This document shows, one piece after another, positions 24,356-33,079 of a stretch of DNA of 64,000 nucleotides. The notes beneath the pieces are model-generated. The model did no database searches. It worked only from the letters and a program-made list of their open reading frames with translations, and was not told the origin of the DNA. How positions within the stretch are numbered: position 1 is the stretch's first letter; each line of letters opens with the position of its first letter. The stretch lies in NCBI RefSeq assembly GCF_002245495.1, contig NZ_NQJF01000002.1, positions 1-64,000 on the forward strand. The letters run 5' to 3'. The translations under genes and the position numbers were made by a program. The DNA is from Oceanimonas baumannii. Its GTDB lineage: Bacteria; Pseudomonadota; Gammaproteobacteria; Enterobacterales; Aeromonadaceae.

Positions 24356-25099
24356 ATGCCAAAGGTTAATCTTTTTATTGTCGGAGCACAGAAAAGTGGT
24401 ACCAGTGCGTTGGCGGAGTTTTTAAGTTTTCATCCTGAAATTTGTCTTGTGAAAGGTAAAGAAGCGCATATTTTTGATCGTGATGATATCGGGAAGCTGA
24501 CACCAGGCGATATAGATAAAGCTTATGGCGATCTTTTACCTCATTATAATAAAGAGCAGGTGTGCTGTGATGCAACGCCGCTATATATGTTTTACCCCGT
24601 TATTGCTTCTCAATTGGCTAACTATAACGCTTCTGCAAAGCTGATTGTTCTATTGCGCGACCCCGCCGAGCGTGCATTATCACAATACCAGATGGAGAAA
24701 AGAAGAGGGTATGAATCATTAAGCTTTGGCCGAGCTTTATTAGCAGAAAAGTGGCGTTTAAATAAAGATATGAATGCTCTTCATTTAGACTCTGCATGGC
24801 GCCGGTACAGTTACCGCAGCCGTGGCTACTACAGTCATCAATTGAATAACCTGTATCGTTACTTTCCTCGTGAGCAAGTATTGGTTCTGAGGAATTCTGA
24901 CCTGCTTAATGAACACCAAGATACTCTTGATAAGGTGACATCTTTCTTAGGCTTGGATAGTGCCAAATGTACCGCAAAGAATATATTTTCTGGTGACTAT
25001 AAGGTTAGCGTTAGTCAACGTTTGGCACTGAGCTTGCTTCGGCTTTATTATTTTCCTGAATACATTCGCCTGCGTTTATATCACGGGATTGTTTTTTGA
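24356..25099 (+). CDS. Sulfotransferase domain protein
   Basis: 247 residues resembling heparan-sulfate-type sulfotransferases. FIVGAQKSGTSALAEFL is the phosphosulfate-binding loop, LIVLLRDPAERALSQYQ the 3'-phosphate segment, and YYSHQLNNLYRYFPREQVLVL a family-typical helix/strand. PAPS would be the donor, a surface polysaccharide the probable acceptor. Base composition is AT-rich relative to flanking DNA. The stop overlaps a potential TTG start of the next gene. Confidence 0.88.
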   Translation: MPKVNLFIVGAQKSGTSALAEFLSFHPEICLVKGKEAHIFDRDDIGKLTPGDIDKAYGDLLPHYNKEQVCCDATPLYMFYPVIASQLANYNASAKLIVLLRDPAERALSQYQMEKRRGYESLSFGRALLAEKWRLNKDMNALHLDSAWRRYSYRSRGYYSHQLNNLYRYFPREQVLVLRNSDLLNEHQDTLDKVTSFLGLDSAKCTAKNIFSGDYKVSVSQRLALSLLRLYYFPEYIRLRLYHGIVF

Positions 25100-25125
25100 C
25101 AAAAATAATCAGATTGGATATGTCA

Positions 25126-28100
25126 ATGAATAAAAAAGTATGGGTGGTGCTGGGTATGCACCGCAGTGGGACCAGCGTTCTTAGCAGGGCTCTTGCCGTT
25201 TTGGGAGCGGAGCATGGTGATAAAAGCCGGAATGCCGCTGCTGATAATCCCAAAGGCTTCTGGGAAGATGAAGATCTGGTCGCATTCAACGATGGTTTAC
25301 TGGCTGAGCTCGGAAAGAGCTGGTTTGATCTGGCTCCAATTGAGCCTGAGATATTTAATCAGCCGGAGTGGCGGAAGAAAAAGGATGAAGCTAAAGCCCT
25401 CTTTCAGAGTAAATTATCCTCCTGTAACATTTTTGCTTTAAAGGATCCTCGCCTTAGCTGCTTGTTACCGTTCTGGAAACCGGTATGGGATGAACTGGCA
25501 CTTAATGTTCAGTATTTATTTAGCATAAGAGAGCCAGAAGCAGTCGCTCACTCTTTGAATAAACGTAATGGATTTAGTACTGCCTATAGTGCAGCCTTGT
25601 GGCTTCGCTATCTTGAAGATAGTCTGACAGGTCTTGATGAAGCGCAGGCGTTAATAGTGGATTATCAGCACCTGTTACATTCCCCTTATGCTGTACTGTC
25701 TGAAATGGCTGGCTTTCTTGAGGTTGAGCTGGAAGACAATGCATTAAACTCTTTCAGTAATGAGTTTCTCGATAAAAACCTGGATCATGGCTCTCTGGAT
25801 GATGTATCACCTATCTTAGCGTATGCGAAAGATGTTTATCTTAGGTTGGCTGCAGAAAAGTATACATCGTCTGAGTTGCTTAAATTATGTGAAAGTAAGT
25901 TGCTTGATGATTGTAAAAAATGGCCTCGGGAGGCTCGTCATACTGAAGCTTTACTTGAAGCAAACAGCCTGATAAAAAAAGCCGAAGATTTTAATCAGAT
26001 GCTTTTCGATACTGATAGTCAGCTTACTCGACTGGATTCTGATTTTGAACAAATAAGACTGCAATGTCATCAGTATGAATCCTGGCTGCGTCAGCAGGCG
26101 GAAACACAAAATGGAATTGTATCACAGCAAGAACAATATGAACTCTGGCTAAAGCAGCAGGCTAACGCCCAGGAAGCATTGTTCTCACAGCAAGAAGAAT
26201 ACTCTTCATTATTTAAAATAATGGAGCGTGTTCAGAATGATATGGCAGAGCAGCAAGAGAAATTAAATTCTTTGTTGCACCAGCCTGAGGGAACGGAGTC
26301 CGTTCGCCCTGAACTAATTGAAAAATATGAGAGTAAAGTGAAGGAAGTAGAGACGCTTTATGAGAAAAAGGTTCAGGAGCTCTCTGATGAAATTTCCATA
26401 CTTAAAAAAGACCAAATGGATCTTCTGGCTCGTTATTACTGGAAGCGGAAAATGATAAAAAGAATGCTGGTTTCTGGGTATAGCAATTTAAAGCCTAAGC
26501 TTGGTTTTGTTTCAAGACGCATGCCTGCTGCATGGAAACAACGCATCAAAATAGAACTGGAAAAACGGCTTTTTAACAGCAGCTCTGTTGAGATTAAAGC
26601 TAACTCGAATATGGCAGCGAATGAGGCAAAAAATCCCGAGCTTCTCGCTTCTGTGTTAAATGCCGGCAAGGGAAGTGACATAGTTGTTTTCCCTGTTATT
26701 GACTGGTCTTTTCGTATTCAGCGGCCGCAGCACCTTGCCAGAGAGTTAGCAGCAGCCGGGCAACGTGTATTTTACTTATCTACCACGTTTAATCCTGAAA
26801 ATGAGCCGGGCTTTGTGCTGCTTGAGCAGCCAGCTGAGAATGTGTTCTTGTGTCAGCTAAATTTGCCTGGTCCTCATCCAGTTATTTACCAGGATGTGCC
26901 CGAAGGTGAAATGCTACTCGCTTTGCGGCGCTCCCTTAATATGCTGGCCCAGCAAGTCATATTGAGACAGCCTGTGGCTATCATTGATTTGCCGTTTTGG
27001 CACAAAGTGGCGGATGCCTTACCCGGTGCGTTGCAGGTATACGACTGCATGGATCATCATGCCGGTTTTTCCACTAACAGTGAGCAGATGCACGGCCTTG
27101 AGAAACAGCTGCTGCACGAAGCTGACCTGGTAATTACCACGGCCTCCCGCCTGTCTCATATTGTTGGGCAGGAACGCGATAATGTAGTGATTCGTAACGG
27201 TGCCGAAGTGGCCTTTTTCAGTACGCCCTGCAAGCATAAGCTGTACCAGAGCGAGAGACCGGTGGTAGGTTATTATGGAGCTATTTCCGAGTGGTTCGAT
27301 ATGGAGCTGGTGATCGCCTCGGCCAGGGCTTATCCGGAATGGGATTTTGTTCTGGTAGGAAATACCTTTGGTTGCGATACTGAAAAAGCCGAAAAACAGC
27401 CGAATATTTATTTTACAGGAGAGGTTCCATACACCGAGTTACCTGGTTACCTGGCCGCTTTCGATGTTTGTACAATACCGTTCCAGCTGATTGAACTCAC
27501 CCTTTGTACCAATCCGGTAAAGGTTTATGAATATCTTGCTGCTGGCAAACCTGTGGTGACTACAGCGATGCCAGAACTACAGCTGATTAGTGAGATGGTG
27601 CACGTTGCTGACAACGAAGAGAGTTACATTGCTGCGTTGTCTTCAGCAATGGATGAGGTCGGTGATGCGCAGCTTGCTGATGAGCGCAGTATGTGGGCCC
27701 GGCAGCATGATTGGGCCAGCAGAGCGGCTCAGCTGAAGCAGGCCATAGACGAGAGCTATCCTAAGGTAAGTGTGATTGTACTTACCTATAATAACCTTGA
27801 GTTAACCCAGGCCTGCCTGAGCAGCATTGAACGTTTTAGTGATTACCCTAACCTTGAGCTTATTCTGGTAGATAATGCATCCAGCGATGGCACGCCTGAC
27901 TTTCTGCAGAAATATGCTGCTGACAAAGAACATGTGAAAGTTTGCCTTAATGATGAAAATTTAGGGTTCTCTGCAGGAAATAATGTCGGGCTGGCTGCTG
28001 CAACCGGTGACTATCTGGTGATCCTGAATAACGATACCTTTGTGACTCAAGGCTGGGTACATGGTTTGGTCCGGGCTTTAAAGCGTGATTCTTCGCTTGG

Positions 28101-28527
28101 GTTGGTGGGCCCTGTTACTAACAATATCGGTAATGAAGCTCGCATTAACATTTATTATTCGAATATGGAGCAGATGGCTGAGCAGGCGGCTCAATACACT
28201 CAGTCTCATGCCGGTGAAGTTTATCCTGCCCGTTGTGCCGCCTTTTTCTGTGTGATGTTCAGTCGCGAAACTTACCTTGCTGTTGGCCCAATGGATGAAG
28301 ATTTTGGGGTCGGTTTCTTTGAAGATGATGATTATTGCAACCGGGTTCGTCAGCTTGGTCTGAAGGTTGGTGTTGTAGAAGATGTATTTGTTCATCATCA
28401 TTTGTCGGCCAGCTTCAATAAATTAAAAGCTGGAGCCAAACAGGCTTTGTTTGAACGTAACAAGGCAATTTATGAGTCTAAGTGGGGGGAATGGCAGCCG
28501 CACACCTACCGCCCCGGAGTGAATTGA
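25126..28527 (+). CDS. Multidomain sulfotransferase / coiled-coil / double glycosyltransferase
   Basis: About 1,134 residues from ATG 25126 (TTGGA ribosome site 7 bp upstream; in-frame starts at 25120 ATG and 25096 TTG are possible). Domains in order: an N-terminal sulfotransferase-like domain (about 1-275; VLGMHRSGTSVLSRAL, FSIREPEAVAHSL); a glutamine-rich coiled-coil with repeated QxEQYELWLKQQA/QQEEYSS units (about 285-430); a basic segment; a GT4/GT1-like glycosyltransferase (about 520-880; IQRPQHLARELAAAGQRVFY, CTNPVKVYEYLAAGKPVV); and a C-terminal GT2 domain (about 890-1130; VSVIVLTYNNLELTQACLSS, NLGFSAGNNVG, LNNDT). A single protein could transfer two sugars and sulfate a growing chain; the coiled coil may act as a spacer or oligomeriser. 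Confidence 0.85.
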   Translation: MNKKVWVVLGMHRSGTSVLSRALAVLGAEHGDKSRNAAADNPKGFWEDEDLVAFNDGLLAELGKSWFDLAPIEPEIFNQPEWRKKKDEAKALFQSKLSSCNIFALKDPRLSCLLPFWKPVWDELALNVQYLFSIREPEAVAHSLNKRNGFSTAYSAALWLRYLEDSLTGLDEAQALIVDYQHLLHSPYAVLSEMAGFLEVELEDNALNSFSNEFLDKNLDHGSLDDVSPILAYAKDVYLRLAAEKYTSSELLKLCESKLLDDCKKWPREARHTEALLEANSLIKKAEDFNQMLFDTDSQLTRLDSDFEQIRLQCHQYESWLRQQAETQNGIVSQQEQYELWLKQQANAQEALFSQQEEYSSLFKIMERVQNDMAEQQEKLNSLLHQPEGTESVRPELIEKYESKVKEVETLYEKKVQELSDEISILKKDQMDLLARYYWKRKMIKRMLVSGYSNLKPKLGFVSRRMPAAWKQRIKIELEKRLFNSSSVEIKANSNMAANEAKNPELLASVLNAGKGSDIVVFPVIDWSFRIQRPQHLARELAAAGQRVFYLSTTFNPENEPGFVLLEQPAENVFLCQLNLPGPHPVIYQDVPEGEMLLALRRSLNMLAQQVILRQPVAIIDLPFWHKVADALPGALQVYDCMDHHAGFSTNSEQMHGLEKQLLHEADLVITTASRLSHIVGQERDNVVIRNGAEVAFFSTPCKHKLYQSERPVVGYYGAISEWFDMELVIASARAYPEWDFVLVGNTFGCDTEKAEKQPNIYFTGEVPYTELPGYLAAFDVCTIPFQLIELTLCTNPVKVYEYLAAGKPVVTTAMPELQLISEMVHVADNEESYIAALSSAMDEVGDAQLADERSMWARQHDWASRAAQLKQAIDESYPKVSVIVLTYNNLELTQACLSSIERFSDYPNLELILVDNASSDGTPDFLQKYAADKEHVKVCLNDENLGFSAGNNVGLAAATGDYLVILNNDTFVTQGWVHGLVRALKRDSSLGLVGPVTNNIGNEARINIYYSNMEQMAEQAAQYTQSHAGEVYPARCAAFFCVMFSRETYLAVGPMDEDFGVGFFEDDDYCNRVRQLGLKVGVVEDVFVHHHLSASFNKLKAGAKQALFERNKAIYESKWGEWQPHTYRPGVN

Positions 28528-28539
28528 GCAGGAGTGAGC

Positions 28540-29649
28540 ATGAAGAAAGTAATGTGTGTTATTGGTACACGTCCGGAAGCCATTAAAATGGCTCCGCTGG
28601 TGCAAGCTTTTTCTGCCGCACCCGATTTTGAAGTGTGCGTACTGGCCACTGCTCAGCACCGTGAGCTGCTGGATCAGGCCTTTGCCCTGTTCAACATTAG
28701 TGCCGATTATGATCTGAACGTGATGATGCCCGGGCAGACCCTGCCCGAGCTGACCGCCAGGCTGATGACCGGTCTGGACAACACTCTGGCGGAGGCCAGG
28801 CCTGACATAGTGATTGCACAAGGTGATACCACCACGGTATTTGTGACCGCGCTGGCCTGTTTTTACCGGCAGATTCCCTTTGCGCACCTGGAAGCCGGGC
28901 TGCGTACTCATGATTTGTATTCCCCTTTTCCGGAAGAGGCTAACCGCGTTCTTGCGGGTAACCTGGCCTGTTTGCATTTTGCTCCCACAGAGGTGTCACG
29001 TGGCAATCTGCTACGCGAAGCCATGGCCGAAAATACCATTTTTGTAACCGGTAATACGGTGATTGACGCGCTTCTGCAAACCGCTGATAAGGATTTTGAT
29101 CTGGGGTTTGAATGGCCCAGAAATAAGCGGGTGATACTGGTTACTTCTCATCGTCGGGAAAACTTTGGTGAGCCAATTGAGCATATTTGCCAGGCGTTAC
29201 TGGAGCTGGTTGAAACCCATCAGGACGTGTTTGTGGTGTTTCCTGTGCATCCGAACCCGAATATTCGCAAGGCGACCGATCATTACCTGCAGGGCCATGA
29301 TCGCATCAGGCTGGTACAGCCCTTTGACTACGGCCCTTTTGTGACCGCCATGAAGCGAGCTACCCTGATTTTGTCCGATTCGGGCGGAGTGCAGGAAGAA
29401 GCGCCCGCGCTGGGCAAGCCGGTACTGGTATTGCGCCGTGATACCGAGCGTCCCGAAGCCGTGACTGAAGGTGTGGTAAAACTGATTGGTACCAACAAGG
29501 AAGATATAGTGCGAGAGGCCAATCGCCTGCTGACCGACCCGGCTGCCTATGCCGATATGGCCAGGGGAGCGTCACCCTATGGTGACGGTCAAGCCAGTGA
29601 ACGGATTGTGGGTATAGTGCGTGATTATTTTGCCAGCCGCACTGCATGA
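28540..29649 (+). CDS. wecB: UDP-N-acetylglucosamine 2-epimerase (WecB)
   Basis: Non-hydrolysing epimerase that converts UDP-GlcNAc to UDP-ManNAc in the cytoplasm. 370 residues with the family motifs IGTRPEAIKMAPL, HLEAGLRTHDLYSPFPEEANR, VTSHRRENFG and LSDSGGVQEEAPALGKPVLVLR. I start at ATG 28540, with CAGGAG five bases upstream. No wecC dehydrogenase is visible, so ManNAc itself may be the incorporated sugar, or the dehydrogenase lies elsewhere. Stop overlaps the next gene (ATGA). Confidence 0.93.
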   Translation: MKKVMCVIGTRPEAIKMAPLVQAFSAAPDFEVCVLATAQHRELLDQAFALFNISADYDLNVMMPGQTLPELTARLMTGLDNTLAEARPDIVIAQGDTTTVFVTALACFYRQIPFAHLEAGLRTHDLYSPFPEEANRVLAGNLACLHFAPTEVSRGNLLREAMAENTIFVTGNTVIDALLQTADKDFDLGFEWPRNKRVILVTSHRRENFGEPIEHICQALLELVETHQDVFVVFPVHPNPNIRKATDHYLQGHDRIRLVQPFDYGPFVTAMKRATLILSDSGGVQEEAPALGKPVLVLRRDTERPEAVTEGVVKLIGTNKEDIVREANRLLTDPAAYADMARGASPYGDGQASERIVGIVRDYFASRTA

Positions 29650-30734
29650 AGCTGGTCTACCTCTCACCTGTGCCCTGGCGCAGCATCAGCCAGCGACCGC
29701 ATTTTTTTATTGAGCAGGCTCTGGCTCAGGGGGTGACCTCTGTGCTGTGGATAGAGCCTTACCCGGGACGGCTGCCGGTGTGGCAGGACCTGATTCCCAG
29801 TCGTCATGCTCCCGAACCGGCGGGACTGGAGATGCTACCGGGGCTGCAGCTGGCCGGCCGGCGCCTGCTGCCGGTAGAGCCGATTGCGCCATTGTTTCGT
29901 CTTTTTAATGGTGGCTCGATTGCCGGGCTGGTGCAGCACGTTGCCGAGTTTTTGGCCGGGGAGCCAGCTCTGCTGGTGGCGGGCAAACCCAGCCGTCTGG
30001 CCCTGGAATTATTTGACAAGCCCTGGTGGTATGAGCGCTGGTTTGATGCCATGGACAATTACCCGGCGTTCTACCGGGGTCTGTCCAGGCGCAGTATGGC
30101 CAGCATTGAACAAACGCTTGCGCGCGAAGTAGATCGGCTGCTGTGCTCCAGCCATCCCTTATTGGAAAAGTTTGCCGGGCATCCCAATACTGGATTGTTT
30201 TTGAATGCCTGCACCAGTTATATGAAGCCAGCGGAAAAGGTAGCGGAGAAGGAGCTTTGCTTTGGCTATATAGGTACCATTCACGAGTGGTTTGACTGGG
30301 GCTGGATTATTGCTCTGGCTGAGGCTTTTCCCGGGGTCCCGATCAAGCTGGTTGGGCCACTCAAGGTGCTGAAGCCGCGTAACCTGCCTGCCAATGTGCA
30401 GTTGTTGCCAGCGGTAGCTCATCAGCAGGTGCCTGCGTTGCTGGCTACCTTTAGTGCCGGTTTGATCCCGTTTGTGGATAACGACATTACCCATTATGTT
30501 GATCCGGTTAAGTATTATGAATACCGCGCCGCCGGCCTGCCGGTGTTGTCATCGGAGTTTGGAGAAATGCCCTGGCATGCCCAAAGCAGCCCGTTGTATA
30601 TGGCGGCCCGGCCGACGCGTGACGGCGTCACTGCGTTTTTGACAAATCAGCTGCAGGCGGAGCAGGCGACCTGGAAGCAGCGTTTTGCCGGGGTATTTGA
30701 GCCTTTGCTGAGCAAGACTGCAGGAGCACCATGA
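29646..30734 (+). CDS. Glycosyltransferase (GT4-like)
   Basis: 362 residues. VYLSPVPWRSISQRPHFFIEQAL at the N terminus and the later IGTIHEWFDWGWIIALAEAFPGV and VDPVKYYEYRAAGLPVLSS segments closely parallel the GT4-like domain in the upstream fusion protein (there YGAISEWFDMELV and NPVKVYEYLAAGKPVV), so the two look like paralogous domains. Donor and acceptor sugars are unknown. Overlaps both neighbours by ATGA. Confidence 0.82.
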   Translation: MKLVYLSPVPWRSISQRPHFFIEQALAQGVTSVLWIEPYPGRLPVWQDLIPSRHAPEPAGLEMLPGLQLAGRRLLPVEPIAPLFRLFNGGSIAGLVQHVAEFLAGEPALLVAGKPSRLALELFDKPWWYERWFDAMDNYPAFYRGLSRRSMASIEQTLAREVDRLLCSSHPLLEKFAGHPNTGLFLNACTSYMKPAEKVAEKELCFGYIGTIHEWFDWGWIIALAEAFPGVPIKLVGPLKVLKPRNLPANVQLLPAVAHQQVPALLATFSAGLIPFVDNDITHYVDPVKYYEYRAAGLPVLSSEFGEMPWHAQSSPLYMAARPTRDGVTAFLTNQLQAEQATWKQRFAGVFEPLLSKTAGAP

Positions 30735-31666
30735 AACAAGCGTTGATTATGCCGTTATATAATGCTGCTGCTTATTTACCGGCATTGCTTCCGGTGCTGA
30801 AAGAATGGGTAATGCGTGCCGGTGAGCGAGAGCTGCTGTTTGTGGATTCCTGCTCTGGCGATGGTACGGTGCAGTTACTGGCCGAGTTTGGTCTTGGCAG
30901 GGTGCTGACGGTAGACAGCAGTCAGTTTGATCACGGCGGGACCCGGGCCTGGGCGGCTCAGCAAGTGAAGGCGGAAGTGCTGGTTTTTATGACCCAGGAT
31001 GCATTGCCCATCAGTGCCGAAGCGATTGAGCAGTTGACGGCTGTGTTTGCCAAACCGGCGGTTGCGGCTGCCTATGGCCGCCAGCTGCCTTATGCCGGCT
31101 GCCATGTATTCGGGCACCATCTGCGGCTGTTCAATTATGGTGAACAGTCTTATCTGCGTAGCGCTGAAGATACCGGCCGCTACGGCATTAAAACGGCGTT
31201 TTTATCCAATTCGTTTGCCGCATACCGGCGTTCAGCTCTTGCAGAGATTGGCTGGTTTAAAGACGGTTTAATTCTCGGGGAAGACAGCTATGCTGGTGGA
31301 AAACTGCTGTTGGCTGGTCACAAACTTGCCTATGTAGCGGAAGCCCGGGTTTATCACTCCCACAGTTACACAGTGTGGCAGGAATTTAAGCGTTATTTCG
31401 ATATTGGTGTCTTTCATGCCATGGAGCCCTGGTTACTTGAGCGGTTTGGTAGCCCTGAGGGGGAAGGCTATCGCTACATTGTGTCAGAATTTAACTTTCT
31501 GTGCGGGCAGAAAGCCTTTCATCTGTTACCGGTTTTCCTGGTCCGCAATGCCATGAAATGGCTTGGCTACCGCTTGGGCAGGCGTTACAGGGCATTGCCT
31601 TCATGCTGGGTGAACAAGCTGAGCATGCACAGGCGCTGGTGGCAGCGCAGCCGCCCCCTTTGCTAG
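30731..31666 (+). CDS. Rhamnosyltransferase-like GT2 glycosyltransferase
   Basis: 311 residues with an N-terminal GT-A fold: IMPLYNAAAYLPALLPVL, LLFVDSCSGDGTVQLL and the SSQFDHGGTRAWAAQ motif that is typical of bacterial rhamnosyltransferases, then FMTQDALP as the metal-binding region. Expected to add rhamnose or a related deoxysugar to the lipid-linked repeat unit at the cytoplasmic face. dTDP-rhamnose synthesis genes are not in the window. Confidence 0.85.
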   Translation: MKQALIMPLYNAAAYLPALLPVLKEWVMRAGERELLFVDSCSGDGTVQLLAEFGLGRVLTVDSSQFDHGGTRAWAAQQVKAEVLVFMTQDALPISAEAIEQLTAVFAKPAVAAAYGRQLPYAGCHVFGHHLRLFNYGEQSYLRSAEDTGRYGIKTAFLSNSFAAYRRSALAEIGWFKDGLILGEDSYAGGKLLLAGHKLAYVAEARVYHSHSYTVWQEFKRYFDIGVFHAMEPWLLERFGSPEGEGYRYIVSEFNFLCGQKAFHLLPVFLVRNAMKWLGYRLGRRYRALPSCWVNKLSMHRRWWQRSRPLC

Positions 31667-31699
31667 AATGGCGTCCGCCTTTCTTGCGGATACCCTTTT

Positions 31700-33079
31700 A
31701 TGACAAAGCCTCAGAGCATTACTGAACGTTACCCGGCCAGTGTGGTTGTGCCCTTGCTGGATGCTCTGGCTTTACTGGGCGGCGCTGTCCTGGCTCATGT
31801 CTGGCGCTTTGGTCATGTTGATCTGCATGATCGTTACTGGCTGGCTTCCGTGATGATGATCCTGCTGGTCACACTGTGTAATACGGCTACTGGTGCCTAT
31901 GAGCGCTGGCGTATCACTCGTCTTTCTTCGCTGCTTGCCCGCCAGTTGATGGTGTGGCTTGCCGTGGCAGTGATGTTTACTTTCATTCTTTATGTCACGC
32001 ATGCAGCAGATCGCTACTCCCGTTTATGGATGGGAGGTACCCTGCTGTTTTCATTTTCCCTAGCGGCTGCAGGGCGTATCGCTATTCAGCTGATGCTGCG
32101 CCAGGCTCGCCGTATGGGGCGTTCAGCGCGTTCGGTATTTCTGGTGGGGCCCGTCAGCAATATATTGAAGGCGGGTTATGGTATGCGTGGTGCGCCGGAA
32201 GAAGGATATTGCATTGCTGGCATACAGCGGTTGAAAGAAGGCGTCAGTGAGGAAGGACTGATTAACCTGGCCCGGCGAGTTGCCGGCTCGGGGGCACAGG
32301 AAGTATGGATTTGTGTACCGTTAGAGATGGGGGCGGCAGTAAGGGCGATTTTTCAGGCATTACGTAATCATACGGTAGAAGTACGCTTTATCCCTGAGTT
32401 CAGGGATATGCAGTTGCTGAATCATCGCACCAGTGAGGTAGCAGGCCAGTTTGCTTTTGATCTGAGTGTCACGCCGATGAAAGGTCTGGCTCACTTTCTG
32501 AAGCGCCTGGAAGATATTGTGCTGGGTACCATGATAAGTATTCTGGTGCTGCCTGTGTGCCTGCTGATTGCCGTAAGCATCAAGCTGAGCTCTCCGGGGC
32601 CGGTGCTGTTCAAACAATATCGTACCGGTGTTAATGGCAAGGTGTTTAAAGTATATAAGTTCCGCTCCATGGTGGTACATGAAGAGCCGTCAGGAGAAGT
32701 GACTCAGGCTTGCCGGAGCGACAGTCGCTTTACTCCCATCGGGGCTTTTTTGCGCAGAACATCATTGGATGAGCTCCCTCAGTTTTACAACGTGCTGCAG
32801 GGACGCATGTCGATTGTGGGGCCCCGCCCTCATGCTCTGGCGCATAATGAGTATTACAAGGATTTGGTTGAGTCATATATGCGTCGCCATAAGGTCAAGC
32901 CCGGCATTACCGGCTGGGCTCAGGTGCATGGTTTTCGTGGTGAAACCGACACCATAGAGAAAATGGAAGGCCGGGTGGAGCACGATCTCTGGTATATCGA
33001 TAACTGGAGCCTGTGGCTGGACTTGCGCATTATCTTCTGGACCATTTTTAAAGGGTTTATCAATAAAAATGCCTACTGA
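31700..33079 (+). CDS. Undecaprenyl-phosphate sugar-1-phosphate transferase (WbaP/WcaJ type)
   Basis: Initiating polyprenyl-phosphate hexose-1-phosphate transferase, 459 residues. Four N-terminal hydrophobic segments precede a Rossmann-like CoA-binding_3 domain (RSARSVFLVGPVSNILKAGYG). A membrane re-entrant helix and the conserved catalytic domain follow: SSPGPVLFKQYRTGVNGKVF, FRSMVVHE, RRTSLDELPQF and GPRPHALAHNE. This makes the first lipid-linked sugar for the O-chain or capsule repeat. It closes the biosynthetic stretch together with the next gene, which it overlaps by 11 bp. Confidence 0.92.
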   Translation: MTKPQSITERYPASVVVPLLDALALLGGAVLAHVWRFGHVDLHDRYWLASVMMILLVTLCNTATGAYERWRITRLSSLLARQLMVWLAVAVMFTFILYVTHAADRYSRLWMGGTLLFSFSLAAAGRIAIQLMLRQARRMGRSARSVFLVGPVSNILKAGYGMRGAPEEGYCIAGIQRLKEGVSEEGLINLARRVAGSGAQEVWICVPLEMGAAVRAIFQALRNHTVEVRFIPEFRDMQLLNHRTSEVAGQFAFDLSVTPMKGLAHFLKRLEDIVLGTMISILVLPVCLLIAVSIKLSSPGPVLFKQYRTGVNGKVFKVYKFRSMVVHEEPSGEVTQACRSDSRFTPIGAFLRRTSLDELPQFYNVLQGRMSIVGPRPHALAHNEYYKDLVESYMRRHKVKPGITGWAQVHGFRGETDTIEKMEGRVEHDLWYIDNWSLWLDLRIIFWTIFKGFINKNAY

